This document shows, in pieces, positions 1 to 4,962 of a stretch of DNA of 7,911 nucleotides (position 1 is its first letter; every line of letters begins with the position of its first letter). The stretch is from Candidatus Brocadiaceae bacterium (lineage in GTDB: Bacteria; Planctomycetota; Brocadiia; Brocadiales; Bathyanammoxibiaceae). The DNA is taken from positions 1 through 7,911 of the forward strand of contig JASEHG010000092.1 of assembly GCA_030018855.1 (NCBI GenBank), written 5' to 3'. Both the position numbers and the translations under genes were made by a program. The notes beneath the pieces are model-generated. The model ran no database searches. It was not told where the DNA came from and worked only from the letters and a program-made list of their open reading frames with translations.

Positions 1-118
1 ACAACTTAAACCCTTGAACTTTTAAACCCTTGTTTTTTCGGGGGTGGTAAGGGGGGAACTCCCCCCCTTACATAGTGTTACCTATGTCTATAGCTAATAC
101 AAATTGCTTACCCTTTTA
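1..118. repeat. Non-coding leader with 16-bp direct repeat and G/C hairpin
   Basis: No gene is visible here. TTAAACCCTTG occurs at 6-16 and again at 22-32, a direct repeat of period 16. A strong inverted repeat follows: TAAGGGGGG (48-56) pairs with CCCCCCTTA (62-70) across a 5-base loop. A weaker one, CATAG/CTATG, lies at 71-75/82-86. The hairpin lacks a following T-run on the plus strand, so it is not a convincing intrinsic terminator for a gene to the left. Low-complexity intergenic filler is the simplest reading. Confidence 0.6.
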
Positions 119-157
119 GTAGGGGCGATCTGCCCGCTTGAGGCGGGTCGCCCATAC
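119..157. repeat. GTAGGG-family palindromic element, copy 1
   Basis: The outer ends GTAGGGGCG (119-127) and CGCCCATAC (149-157) are inverted repeats with one mismatch. Between them is a second inverted repeat, CCCGC/GCGGG, around TTGAG. The ends match those of the elements at 885-1028, 2946-2972 and 4832-4924, so this is one member of a dispersed family. It sits upstream of the promoter of the first gene and codes for nothing visible. Confidence 0.65.
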
Positions 158-179
158 ACAACCCTGGCCTCTTTTCCAA

Positions 180-208
180 TTGACAGTCCTTTCCTGCCTC
201 TATATAAT
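180..208 (+). promoter_or_regulatory. Consensus sigma-70 promoter for the amidase-led operon
   Basis: TTGACA at 180-185 and TATAAT at 203-208 are both perfect matches to the sigma-70 -35 and -10 hexamers, and the 17-base spacer is optimal. Transcription would be expected to begin around 215, giving a leader of about 24 bases before the ATG at 239. No comparable site is seen between the next four genes, which overlap, so this promoter probably drives all of 239-2949. No operator-like palindrome overlaps it directly; the element at 119-157 lies just upstream. Confidence 0.75.
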
Positions 209-238
209 TTTGCAGGTGGCAAGAAATAGTCCCTCTTA

Positions 239-1054
239 ATGAAGCAGTTCTGGAAGACTAAGAATAGCTTTGCATCTTCCTTCTACGTATGGAAGATACC
301 CCTTTTCCTCCTCATTCCGGCACTGGTTGTCCTTGCCCTCGCCATAGGCCTGCCCTTGATATTGCTAAAGAAAAAGGTGCCCAATTTGGAAACACTATGT
401 AAACCTGAGGCCCCTGAGAACCACTGGCGATACATAGTGCTTCACCACAGTGCCACCCATGAAGGCTCAGCGGCCCGTTTTGACACCTTCCACCGAGAGG
501 TAAGGGGATGGGAAAATGGCCTCGGCTACCATTTCGTCATCGGGAATGGGACTGATTCCAGAGACGGTGAGATAGAGGTAGGTAAACGTTGGAAGAAGCA
601 ACTCTCCGGTGCCCATGCCGGCGACCCCCGATATAACCGCATGGGTATAGGTATCTGCCTTGTGGGGGACTTTGAGAATGGGGACAGACCCACCAGGCGG
701 CAGATTAAGTCCTTGATAAACATTATCAGTTACTTATCTCAAAGGTACGATATCCCCCTATCCTCTATTGTCTTGCATAAGGACGTCCACGATACGGCCT
801 GCCCCGGGAAGAATTTCCCTTACAAGAAGGTAATGAAGAGCTTGAGGTACCTGGCCTCCAGGGAGGGACGTAAAGACAGTAGTAGTAGGGACAGCCCTTT
901 AGGAGTGCGTAATTCGGAATGCGGAATGCGGAATTATCCCGCACTTTTCACTCTGCAACCCGCACTCCACACTCCGCATTCCGGCATAGGTCTGTCCATT
1001 ACAGACAGGGCTAAAGCCCTGTCCCTACAATCTACGGCTCCAGGCAGGGGATGA
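239..1054 (+). CDS. Membrane-anchored N-acetylmuramoyl-L-alanine amidase (amidase_2/PGRP fold)
   Basis: Predicted zinc amidase that cuts the bond between N-acetylmuramic acid and the peptide stem of peptidoglycan. Residues 20-43 form one hydrophobic membrane segment with a basic N-terminus, so the enzyme is probably anchored with the catalytic domain outside the cytoplasm. The domain spans about 63-205: IVLHHSAT (H69), GYHFVIG (Y97), GIGICLVGDF, and LHKDVHDTACPG (H180, C188). H69, H180 and C188 correspond to the His/His/Cys zinc ligands of T7 lysozyme-type amidases. Residues from about 216 to 264 are encoded by a repeat element and resemble no amidase sequence, so the native protein probably ended near 210-215. 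The ATG lies 24 bases after the predicted transcription start; no good Shine-Dalgarno is visible. The stop overlaps the next start as ATGA. Confidence 0.85.
   Translation: MKQFWKTKNSFASSFYVWKIPLFLLIPALVVLALAIGLPLILLKKKVPNLETLCKPEAPENHWRYIVLHHSATHEGSAARFDTFHREVRGWENGLGYHFVIGNGTDSRDGEIEVGKRWKKQLSGAHAGDPRYNRMGIGICLVGDFENGDRPTRRQIKSLINIISYLSQRYDIPLSSIVLHKDVHDTACPGKNFPYKKVMKSLRYLASREGRKDSSSRDSPLGVRNSECGMRNYPALFTLQPALHTPHSGIGLSITDRAKALSLQSTAPGRG
885..1028. repeat. GTAGGG-family element, copy 2, nested inside a coding sequence
   Basis: The outer arms are GTAGGGACAGCCCTTTAG (885-902) and CTAAAGCCCTGTCCCTAC (1011-1028), near-perfect inverted repeats. Nested inside are further pairs: GGAGTGCG (902-909) with CGCACTCC (961-968), and CGGAATGCGGA (915-925) with TCCGCATTCCG (973-983). 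The left inner part also holds GGAATGC heptamer repeats (916-935). The whole unit is a compound hairpin without a transposase, so it looks like a MITE- or REP-type element. It lies in the 3' end of the amidase reading frame and stays open through it. Confidence 0.75.
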
Positions 1055-1800
1055 GATTTAAGAGACTCCATCCATGGCGGGTAGGCTACCAGGAGGCTGT
1101 AGACATACAGGATAGGCTGAGGAAATCCCTCATCCTCACGGACGGTAGCACCACCTTGCCCCGTACCATAGCAGGGGCAGACGTGGCTTATAGTAAGCGG
1201 ACCAACCAGGTATACGCTGGGGTAGTAGTCTTTGACTTCAAGGGCATGAAACCCCTGGATAAGGCAAGTGCCGTGCGTAAGGCCAGTTTCCCATACATTC
1301 CTGGTCTCCTTAGTTTTAGAGAGGCACCAGCCCTCCTGAAGGCGTTCAGTCTCCTTAAGACCAACCCCGATGTGCTCCTATTTGACGGTCAGGGTATTGC
1401 CCATCCCAGGGGCCTCGGCCTGGCCAGCCATATGGGACTCCTGCTGGACAGGCCCTCCGTAGGTTGTGCCAAGTCTGTACTAGTGGGGGGGTACGACCCT
1501 GTGGGCGTTGAGGCAGGCTCCTATTCTTACCTCCTCTATAAAGGCAAGCGGGTAGGGGCGGCAGTAAGGACCAGGAGCAGGGTGAAACCAGTCTTCGTCT
1601 CTCCCGGGCACAGAATCAATCTGCCTTCTTCCATAAAGATAGTCCTCAGGAGTTGCAGGGGCTACAGACTCCCGGAACCCCTGCGTCAGGCCCATAACCT
1701 GGTCAGTCAATTGAGGTCCATTTCCGAGGGTAAATGCACGACAAGAGGCAGGTCATTGCGAGGGGCGAAGCCCCGAAGCAATCCCTGTGGCGCGCAATGA
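1051..1800 (+). CDS. nfi: Endonuclease V (deoxyinosine 3' endonuclease)
   Basis: Repair nuclease of the Nfi family, which nicks DNA one phosphodiester bond 3' of deoxyinosine and related deaminated bases. The family signature runs in order: GADVAYS with catalytic D44, the strand-separating wedge PYIPG (81-85), LSFREAP with E91, LLFDGQGIAHPRGLG with D112, ASHMG, GCAKS, VFVSPGH (182-187), and LPEPLRQAH with H215. All key acidic residues are present, so the enzyme should be active. Family members are about 220-230 residues long. Residues 224-249 go past the normal end, and from 234 on they are encoded by the repeat element starting at 1752. The ATG overlaps the amidase stop (ATGA) and follows a purine-rich GGCAGGGG, consistent with coupled translation. 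Confidence 0.93.
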   Translation: MRFKRLHPWRVGYQEAVDIQDRLRKSLILTDGSTTLPRTIAGADVAYSKRTNQVYAGVVVFDFKGMKPLDKASAVRKASFPYIPGLLSFREAPALLKAFSLLKTNPDVLLFDGQGIAHPRGLGLASHMGLLLDRPSVGCAKSVLVGGYDPVGVEAGSYSYLLYKGKRVGAAVRTRSRVKPVFVSPGHRINLPSSIKIVLRSCRGYRLPEPLRQAHNLVSQLRSISEGKCTTRGRSLRGAKPRSNPCGAQ

Positions 1801-1859
1801 GATTACTCCGCTTCCCCTTCTCCACCTTAGGTGGACTTAGGGCTACGGCCCGCAACGAC
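1752..1859. repeat. CATTGCGAG palindromic element, copy A, across the nfi/archaemetzincin junction
   Basis: The ends GTCATTGCG (1752-1760) and CGCAACGAC (1851-1859) are inverted repeats with one mismatch. Internal features are an arm GGGGCGAAGCCCC, GAAGCAATCCC facing GAGATTACTCC, and a further palindrome TCCACCTTAGGTGGA at 1821-1835. A related element occurs at 6287-6364, and its left half is also matched by 6262-6286. This copy supplies the last 16 codons of nfi and, in another frame, codons of the archaemetzincin N-terminus. No transposase is present; it resembles a non-autonomous MITE/REP-type repeat. Confidence 0.75.
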
Positions 1860-2471
1860 GTCTTGTCCCTTCTATTCCTGGCCCTCGCTACTAACACCCC
1901 CTGCATGGCCCAACATTCAAGGGTAGTGTACCTGCTACCTGTAGGTAAGGTAGAGAAAGGTCTTCTAAAGGAACTGGCTCAATCCCTGAGAGATAAGTTA
2001 GGGGTGACCGCTGAGGTGGGGGAAGCAGTAGAAATCTCAAAGGCGGCCTTTGACCAGGGGCGCAACCAGTACAATTCCACAAGGGTACTGCAGGGCCTGG
2101 AGACGACCAGACCCCGTATTAGTAAGGGCAGGGTAACCCTGTCCCAACTCCTGGCGGTAACGGAGGTAGACCTCTTTGTCCCTAACCTCAATTTTGTCTT
2201 TGGGGAGGCCCTCCCGACTAAAGACATGGCTATCATATCCCTCTGCCGCCTCAGGCAGGAATTCTACGGAAAACCAGCAGATACCACCTTATTAATGGAG
2301 AGGACGGTCAAGGAGGCCGTACATGAGCTTGGCCACGTCTGGGGCATGAGACACTGTCCCGACTCCCACTGCGTAATGTTCTTTTCTAATAGTCTTCTGG
2401 ATACGGATAGGAAATCGGACACCTTCTGTAAACGTTGCAAGGGGCTTCTGAAAGACAATGTACAGGAGTGA
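1797..2471 (+). CDS. Archaemetzincin-family zinc metalloprotease, probably exported
   Basis: Peptidase M54 (archaemetzincin) family, predicted zinc aminopeptidase. From the ATG at 1797 the protein has 224 residues. The signature HELGHVWGMRHC (176-187) gives the three zinc-binding His and the catalytic Glu. It is followed by the family's second metal site: C187, CVM at 192-194, and CKRC at 211-214. NLNFVFGEA (about 131-139) also fits the family. The usual length is about 180 residues, matched by everything after residue 37. Before that lies a hydrophobic stretch, LSLLFLALATNTPCMAQ, that looks like a signal peptide cleaved near AQ. The start is uncertain: ATG 1797 overlaps the nfi stop (ATGA), TTG 1863 begins at the hydrophobic stretch, ATG 1905 gives a cytoplasmic core, and ATG 1734 is the longest option. 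No clear ribosome site selects one. The region 1797-1859 is repeat-derived. Confidence 0.85.
   Translation: MRLLRFPFSTLGGLRATARNDVLSLLFLALATNTPCMAQHSRVVYLLPVGKVEKGLLKELAQSLRDKLGVTAEVGEAVEISKAAFDQGRNQYNSTRVLQGLETTRPRISKGRVTLSQLLAVTEVDLFVPNLNFVFGEALPTKDMAIISLCRLRQEFYGKPADTTLLMERTVKEAVHELGHVWGMRHCPDSHCVMFFSNSLLDTDRKSDTFCKRCKGLLKDNVQE
1821..1835. repeat. Short palindrome TCCACCTTAGGTGGA
   Basis: A 15-bp odd-centred palindrome inside the larger element at 1752-1859. It is read as S-T-L-G-G in the archaemetzincin frame. It belongs with the copies at 2479-2493, 5353-5367 and 6375-6389. Confidence 0.6.
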
Positions 2472-2949
2472 GAGAAAATCCGCCTCAGGCAGATTACCAT
2501 ACGCAGTTGCATGTCTTCTATTCATACTATTGGTTGTGGCCTTTTATTACACCAGGTCCACGACGGAGGGAAAGGAGCTCTACCGGTTAAAAGTTGCCGG
2601 GAAGGTAATTACAGTGGAATTGGCCCGTACGCCCCGCGAACATGGTCTAGGACTGATGTACAGGCGCCAGCTCCTTGAAGACTACGGCATGCTCTTTGTG
2701 TTCCCAGAGGAGGAGCATCTCACCTTCTGGATGAAGAACACCTATATACCCCTTTCCATTGCCTTCATGTCAACTGATGGCATAATCACCCAGATTGAGT
2801 CCATGGAGCCACTCAGTCTTAGTGGTCATGACTCCAAAGAAAGGGCGAAGTACGCCTTAGAGATGCTAGAGGGATGGTTTGAGAGGCACAACGTAAAGGT
2901 GGGGGACAAGGTGGAGCTACCACCTACAAAGGTAAGCAGCAGGCAGTAG
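2458..2949 (+). CDS. DUF192 family protein with N-terminal membrane anchor
   Basis: Member of the DUF192 family (small secreted or periplasmic beta-rich domain, function not established). Residues 14-31 form a single hydrophobic segment (signal anchor or uncleaved signal peptide) after a basic N-terminus. The domain covers about 42-155, with the family landmarks ELARTPREHGLGLM (54-67), YGMLFVFP (76-83), FWMKNTYIPL (90-99), the loop IESMEPLS, then YALEMLEGWFERHNVKVGD (132-150). The start ATG lies 14 bases inside the end of the archaemetzincin gene, pointing to translational coupling. Residues 8-12 (SASGR) are encoded by a copy of the 15-bp palindrome just before the membrane segment. The TAG stop at 2947-2949 is part of the GTAGGG end of another repeat, so the last few residues may not be ancestral. 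Confidence 0.85.
   Translation: MYRSERKSASGRLPYAVACLLFILLVVAFYYTRSTTEGKELYRLKVAGKVITVELARTPREHGLGLMYRRQLLEDYGMLFVFPEEEHLTFWMKNTYIPLSIAFMSTDGIITQIESMEPLSLSGHDSKERAKYALEMLEGWFERHNVKVGDKVELPPTKVSSRQ
2479..2493. repeat. Short palindrome TCCGCCTCAGGCAGA in the DUF192 start region
   Basis: A degenerate copy (one broken pair) of the palindrome TCCGCCTCAGGCGGA found intact at 5353-5367. Here it encodes S-A-S-G-R at residues 8-12, in the same frame relative to the palindrome as the copy in the HAD gene. Confidence 0.55.
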
Positions 2950-2972
2950 GGACGGGGTAACCCCGCCCCTAC
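2946..2972. repeat. GTAGGG-family palindromic element, copy 3 (minimal)
   Basis: GTAGGGACGGGG pairs with CCCCGCCCCTAC around TAA; only one position fails to pair. This is the shortest copy, 27 bp with no cargo. Its left end supplies the TAG stop codon of the DUF192 gene. It could fold in the RNA, but no T-run follows, so I do not call it an intrinsic terminator. Confidence 0.7.
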
Positions 2973-2989
2973 TAACTTTGTTATGCAGG

Positions 2990-3018
2990 TTGACTTTGGC
3001 ATGTTTTTCCTCTAAATT
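2990..3018 (+). promoter_or_regulatory. Possible sigma-70 promoter before the HAD-YvcK gene
   Basis: TTGACT at 2990-2995 matches the -35 box in five of six positions. After exactly 17 bases comes TAAATT at 3013-3018, a weak -10 box matching four of six. It lies in the only sizeable gap between the first four genes and the HAD-YvcK gene, so a separate promoter there makes sense. The weak -10 box keeps this tentative. Confidence 0.4.
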
Positions 3019-3040
3019 GGGGATAATTTCGGGCTGAGAA

Positions 3041-3046
3041 AAGGAG
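3041..3046 (+). promoter_or_regulatory. Ribosome binding site AAGGAG
   Basis: AAGGAG is a near-ideal Shine-Dalgarno sequence, though only three bases (ATT) separate it from the ATG at 3050, a little short. It supports translation starting at the HAD domain, and so supports the HAD-YvcK fusion being made as one protein. Confidence 0.75.
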
Positions 3047-3049
3047 ATT

Positions 3050-4747
3050 ATGCGGATAAGGGCAGTAATCTTTGACCTGGATGATACACTCTTTGACTGC
3101 ACAGGTCTACTGGCAGAGGCCTCTCGGCGCCGGGCGTCCAGGGCCATGGTGGGACAGGGTCTCCCTGTCAGCGAAGAGGTAGCTTACGAACTCCAGAAGA
3201 CCGTGGCAGAAAAACTTGGGCCCTCTTCCCTGGTCTTTGACGAGATTGCCCGTATGTATGGTATGGGACAGGGCCTGGTGAAGGCCGCCCTTCAGGCCTA
3301 TAACAGCAGTGAGGTCTCTAATGTACAGCCCTTCCCTGACGTAATCCCTACCCTGAGACAATTAAGGCTGGAGAAATACAAACTCCTCCTGGTCACCACT
3401 GGGGTCCATACCAGGCAGGAGAAAAAGATAGAACTCCTGGGCATTGCCCCCTTCTTTGACCAGATAATCATTAACGACCAGGAGGTGGGCCTGCTCCTGG
3501 AGGACTGTTACAGGGGACTATTAAGGAAATATGACCTCATGCCTGGGGAGGCTGTGGTAGTAGGAGACCGCATTGATGCAGAGATACGGGTGGCCAAAAA
3601 CATGGGCATGTTCGCCGTGCAGATGCTCCACGGCCGCTACAAATCGGAACCTCCCCGACAGGAGGGTGAAAAACCCGACTACAGGATAAACAAAATATAT
3701 CCCCTCCCCACCATCCTTGAGTTGATAAATATGGGCAAATTCATGGATAGGCTCAAAATAGTGGCAGTAGGTGGAGGGACAGGTCTCCCCATGGTGCTCC
3801 AGGGACTAAAGACCTTCAGTAGAAACCCCACGGCCCTAGTCACCGTTACTGATTCAGGAAGGAGCTCTGGCCAGTTAAGAGAAGAATACGGCGTGCTCCC
3901 TCCCGGTGACGCCAGGAACTGCCTGGTAGCCCTCTCTGAGACGGAAGAACAACAGGAAGACCTCTACAAACTCTTCCAGTACCGCTTTGACAGGGGGTCC
4001 CTCAAGGGGATGAGTCTAGGCAATCTACTCATGACCGCATTAACAGACATGACGGGGAGTTTTGAACTAGCCATTAAAAAGGCTAGCAAGATACTAGCCA
4101 TAAGCGGTAAGGTGCTCCCCTCCACACTGGAAGATACCCATATATGCGCAGAACTGGCCGACGGCACCATGGTGGAAGGGGAATTTAACGTACGGCAACC
4201 AGGGAAACCCCCCATCAAGAGGGTACTATTAAAGTCTAACAACGTAGAACCCTTGCCTGAGGCCTTAGAGGAGGTCTCTAATGCAGACATAATCGTCCTT
4301 GGCCCCGGGAGCCTGTATACAAGCGTTATACCCAACATCCTGGTAAAGGGACTACGAGAGGCTATCAAAAACTCCCATGCCGCCAAGATATACGTCTGTA
4401 ACATAGTCACCCAGCCTGGCCAGACGGACGGCTACACCCCCTCCGACCATATAAGGGCACTGATTGCCCACCTCGGGGAGGACGTCCTTGACTACGTCCT
4501 GGTAAACAACTGTATGCCCAAGAAAGAGGTACTGGAGAAATACGAGCGCGAAGGGGCCAAGATGGTCCGCCTTGACCCGGAGGCCCATAATTTGTTTGTA
4601 AAGATAGTTGAGACTGACCTGATAGAAGACCTTGAGACGCCCAGGGTCCTGTGGGAGAAACAGGACCTCTTGAGACACGACCCCGATAAGCTGGCCAATG
4701 CCATATGCAGGGTATACGCCCGACTCCCCCTCTTCCCCGTCCGATAA
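3050..4747 (+). CDS. Fusion: HAD-family phosphatase + YvcK/CofD-like UDP-sugar-binding domain
   Basis: A two-domain cytoplasmic protein of 565 residues. Residues 1 to about 225 are a HAD hydrolase of the pyrimidine-5'-nucleotidase-like type: motif I FDLDDT (D9, D11), motif II VTTG (115-118), a lysine in RQEKK (122-126), motif IV VGDRIDAE (171-178). Residues about 234-565 are a full YvcK domain: VAVGGGTGLP (238-247), VTVTDSGRSSG (264-274), LPPGDARNCLVAL (283-295), LGPGSLYTSVIPN (417-429), VTQPGQTDGYTPSDH (453-467). YvcK proteins (about 320 residues in Bacillus) bind UDP-N-acetylglucosamine and are needed for normal cell wall and gluconeogenic growth. In-frame ATGs at 3731 and 3743 could start a stand-alone YvcK, but no Shine-Dalgarno precedes them, whereas AAGGAG precedes 3050. 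The phosphatase substrate is unknown. The usual partners rapZ and whiA are not in this window. Confidence 0.88.
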   Translation: MRIRAVIFDLDDTLFDCTGLLAEASRRRASRAMVGQGLPVSEEVAYELQKTVAEKLGPSSLVFDEIARMYGMGQGLVKAALQAYNSSEVSNVQPFPDVIPTLRQLRLEKYKLLLVTTGVHTRQEKKIELLGIAPFFDQIIINDQEVGLLLEDCYRGLLRKYDLMPGEAVVVGDRIDAEIRVAKNMGMFAVQMLHGRYKSEPPRQEGEKPDYRINKIYPLPTILELINMGKFMDRLKIVAVGGGTGLPMVLQGLKTFSRNPTALVTVTDSGRSSGQLREEYGVLPPGDARNCLVALSETEEQQEDLYKLFQYRFDRGSLKGMSLGNLLMTALTDMTGSFELAIKKASKILAISGKVLPSTLEDTHICAELADGTMVEGEFNVRQPGKPPIKRVLLKSNNVEPLPEALEEVSNADIIVLGPGSLYTSVIPNILVKGLREAIKNSHAAKIYVCNIVTQPGQTDGYTPSDHIRALIAHLGEDVLDYVLVNNCMPKKEVLEKYEREGAKMVRLDPEAHNLFVKIVETDLIEDLETPRVLWEKQDLLRHDPDKLANAICRVYARLPLFPVR

Positions 4748-4754
4748 AAATAAG

Positions 4755-4774
4755 AGATTGTAGATTGGAGATTG
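4755..4774 (+). repeat. AGATTG heptamer-spaced direct repeats
   Basis: AGATTG occurs at 4755, 4762 and 4769, a three-unit direct repeat of period 7 starting just after the HAD-YvcK stop. It is short and part of the repeat-rich gap 4748-4962, and it codes for nothing. Confidence 0.55.
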
Positions 4775-4831
4775 GTCTATCTTAGGCGGATTAAATTTGA
4801 AATCTGTACCTGGCATTTTCCAATTTCTAGG

Positions 4832-4924
4832 GTAGGGGCGTATTGTTCGCCACAGGCGAATCTGCCTCAGGTCATGCCGAAGAGGCAGATCCGCCTACGG
4901 CGTGACATGACAATACGCCCCTAC
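4832..4924. repeat. GTAGGG-family palindromic element, copy 4
   Basis: The perfect 15-bp ends GTAGGGGCGTATTGT (4832-4846) and ACAATACGCCCCTAC (4910-4924) are inverted repeats. Inside, ATCTGCCTC (4860-4868) pairs with GAGGCAGAT (4882-4890), and pieces of the TCCGCCT palindrome are visible on either side. The whole 93 bp could fold as one long hairpin. It fills most of the gap between the HAD-YvcK gene and the second HAD gene. No protein is encoded; a short open frame across it is incidental. Confidence 0.8.
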
Positions 4925-4950
4925 AATAGGCCCTATAAATGGGATTTCTC

Positions 4951-4955
4951 AGAGG
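4951..4955 (+). promoter_or_regulatory. Ribosome binding site AGAGG deciding the HAD start
   Basis: AGAGG lies seven bases before the ATG at 4963. It selects 4963 over the in-frame ATG at 4939. The chosen start MQIKALIFDLDDT also lines up with MRIRAVIFDLDDT of the HAD-YvcK protein. Confidence 0.65.
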
Positions 4956-4962
4956 TCTAGAT

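Noticed and set aside
48..70. G/C hairpin as an intrinsic terminator for an upstream gene
   Set aside because: No T-run follows on the plus strand and no gene end is seen to its left in the window.
911..935. GGAATGC tandem units as a CRISPR or satellite array
   Set aside because: Only two to three 7-bp units, without spacers, inside a larger palindromic element.
1734..1796. Longest possible N-terminus for the archaemetzincin
   Set aside because: These 21 codons overlap nfi and are mostly repeat-derived with a run of charged residues before a signal peptide; a start at 1797 or later is more credible.
2946..2972. 27-bp palindrome as a rho-independent terminator after DUF192
   Set aside because: The stem is strong but no U-tract follows; the match of its ends to three other elements makes a dispersed repeat the better reading.
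3731..3745. Separate yvcK gene starting at an internal ATG
   Set aside because: No Shine-Dalgarno precedes 3731 or 3743, while AAGGAG precedes 3050 and the frame is open throughout; one fused protein is better supported.
3964..4410. 148-codon open frame on the minus strand within the YvcK half
   Set aside because: It lies wholly opposite a well-conserved YvcK domain, has no recognisable domain or ribosome site, and its serine/leucine-rich translation is typical of an antisense shadow.
4352..4816. 154-codon minus-strand open frame at the 3' end of the HAD-YvcK gene
   Set aside because: It is antisense to conserved YvcK motifs (VTQPGQTDGYTPSDH) and shows no domain of its own.
4772..4960. 62-codon plus-strand open frame between the two HAD genes
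   Set aside because: It is almost entirely the hairpin element at 4832-4924 and its flanks, with no ribosome site or protein-like composition.
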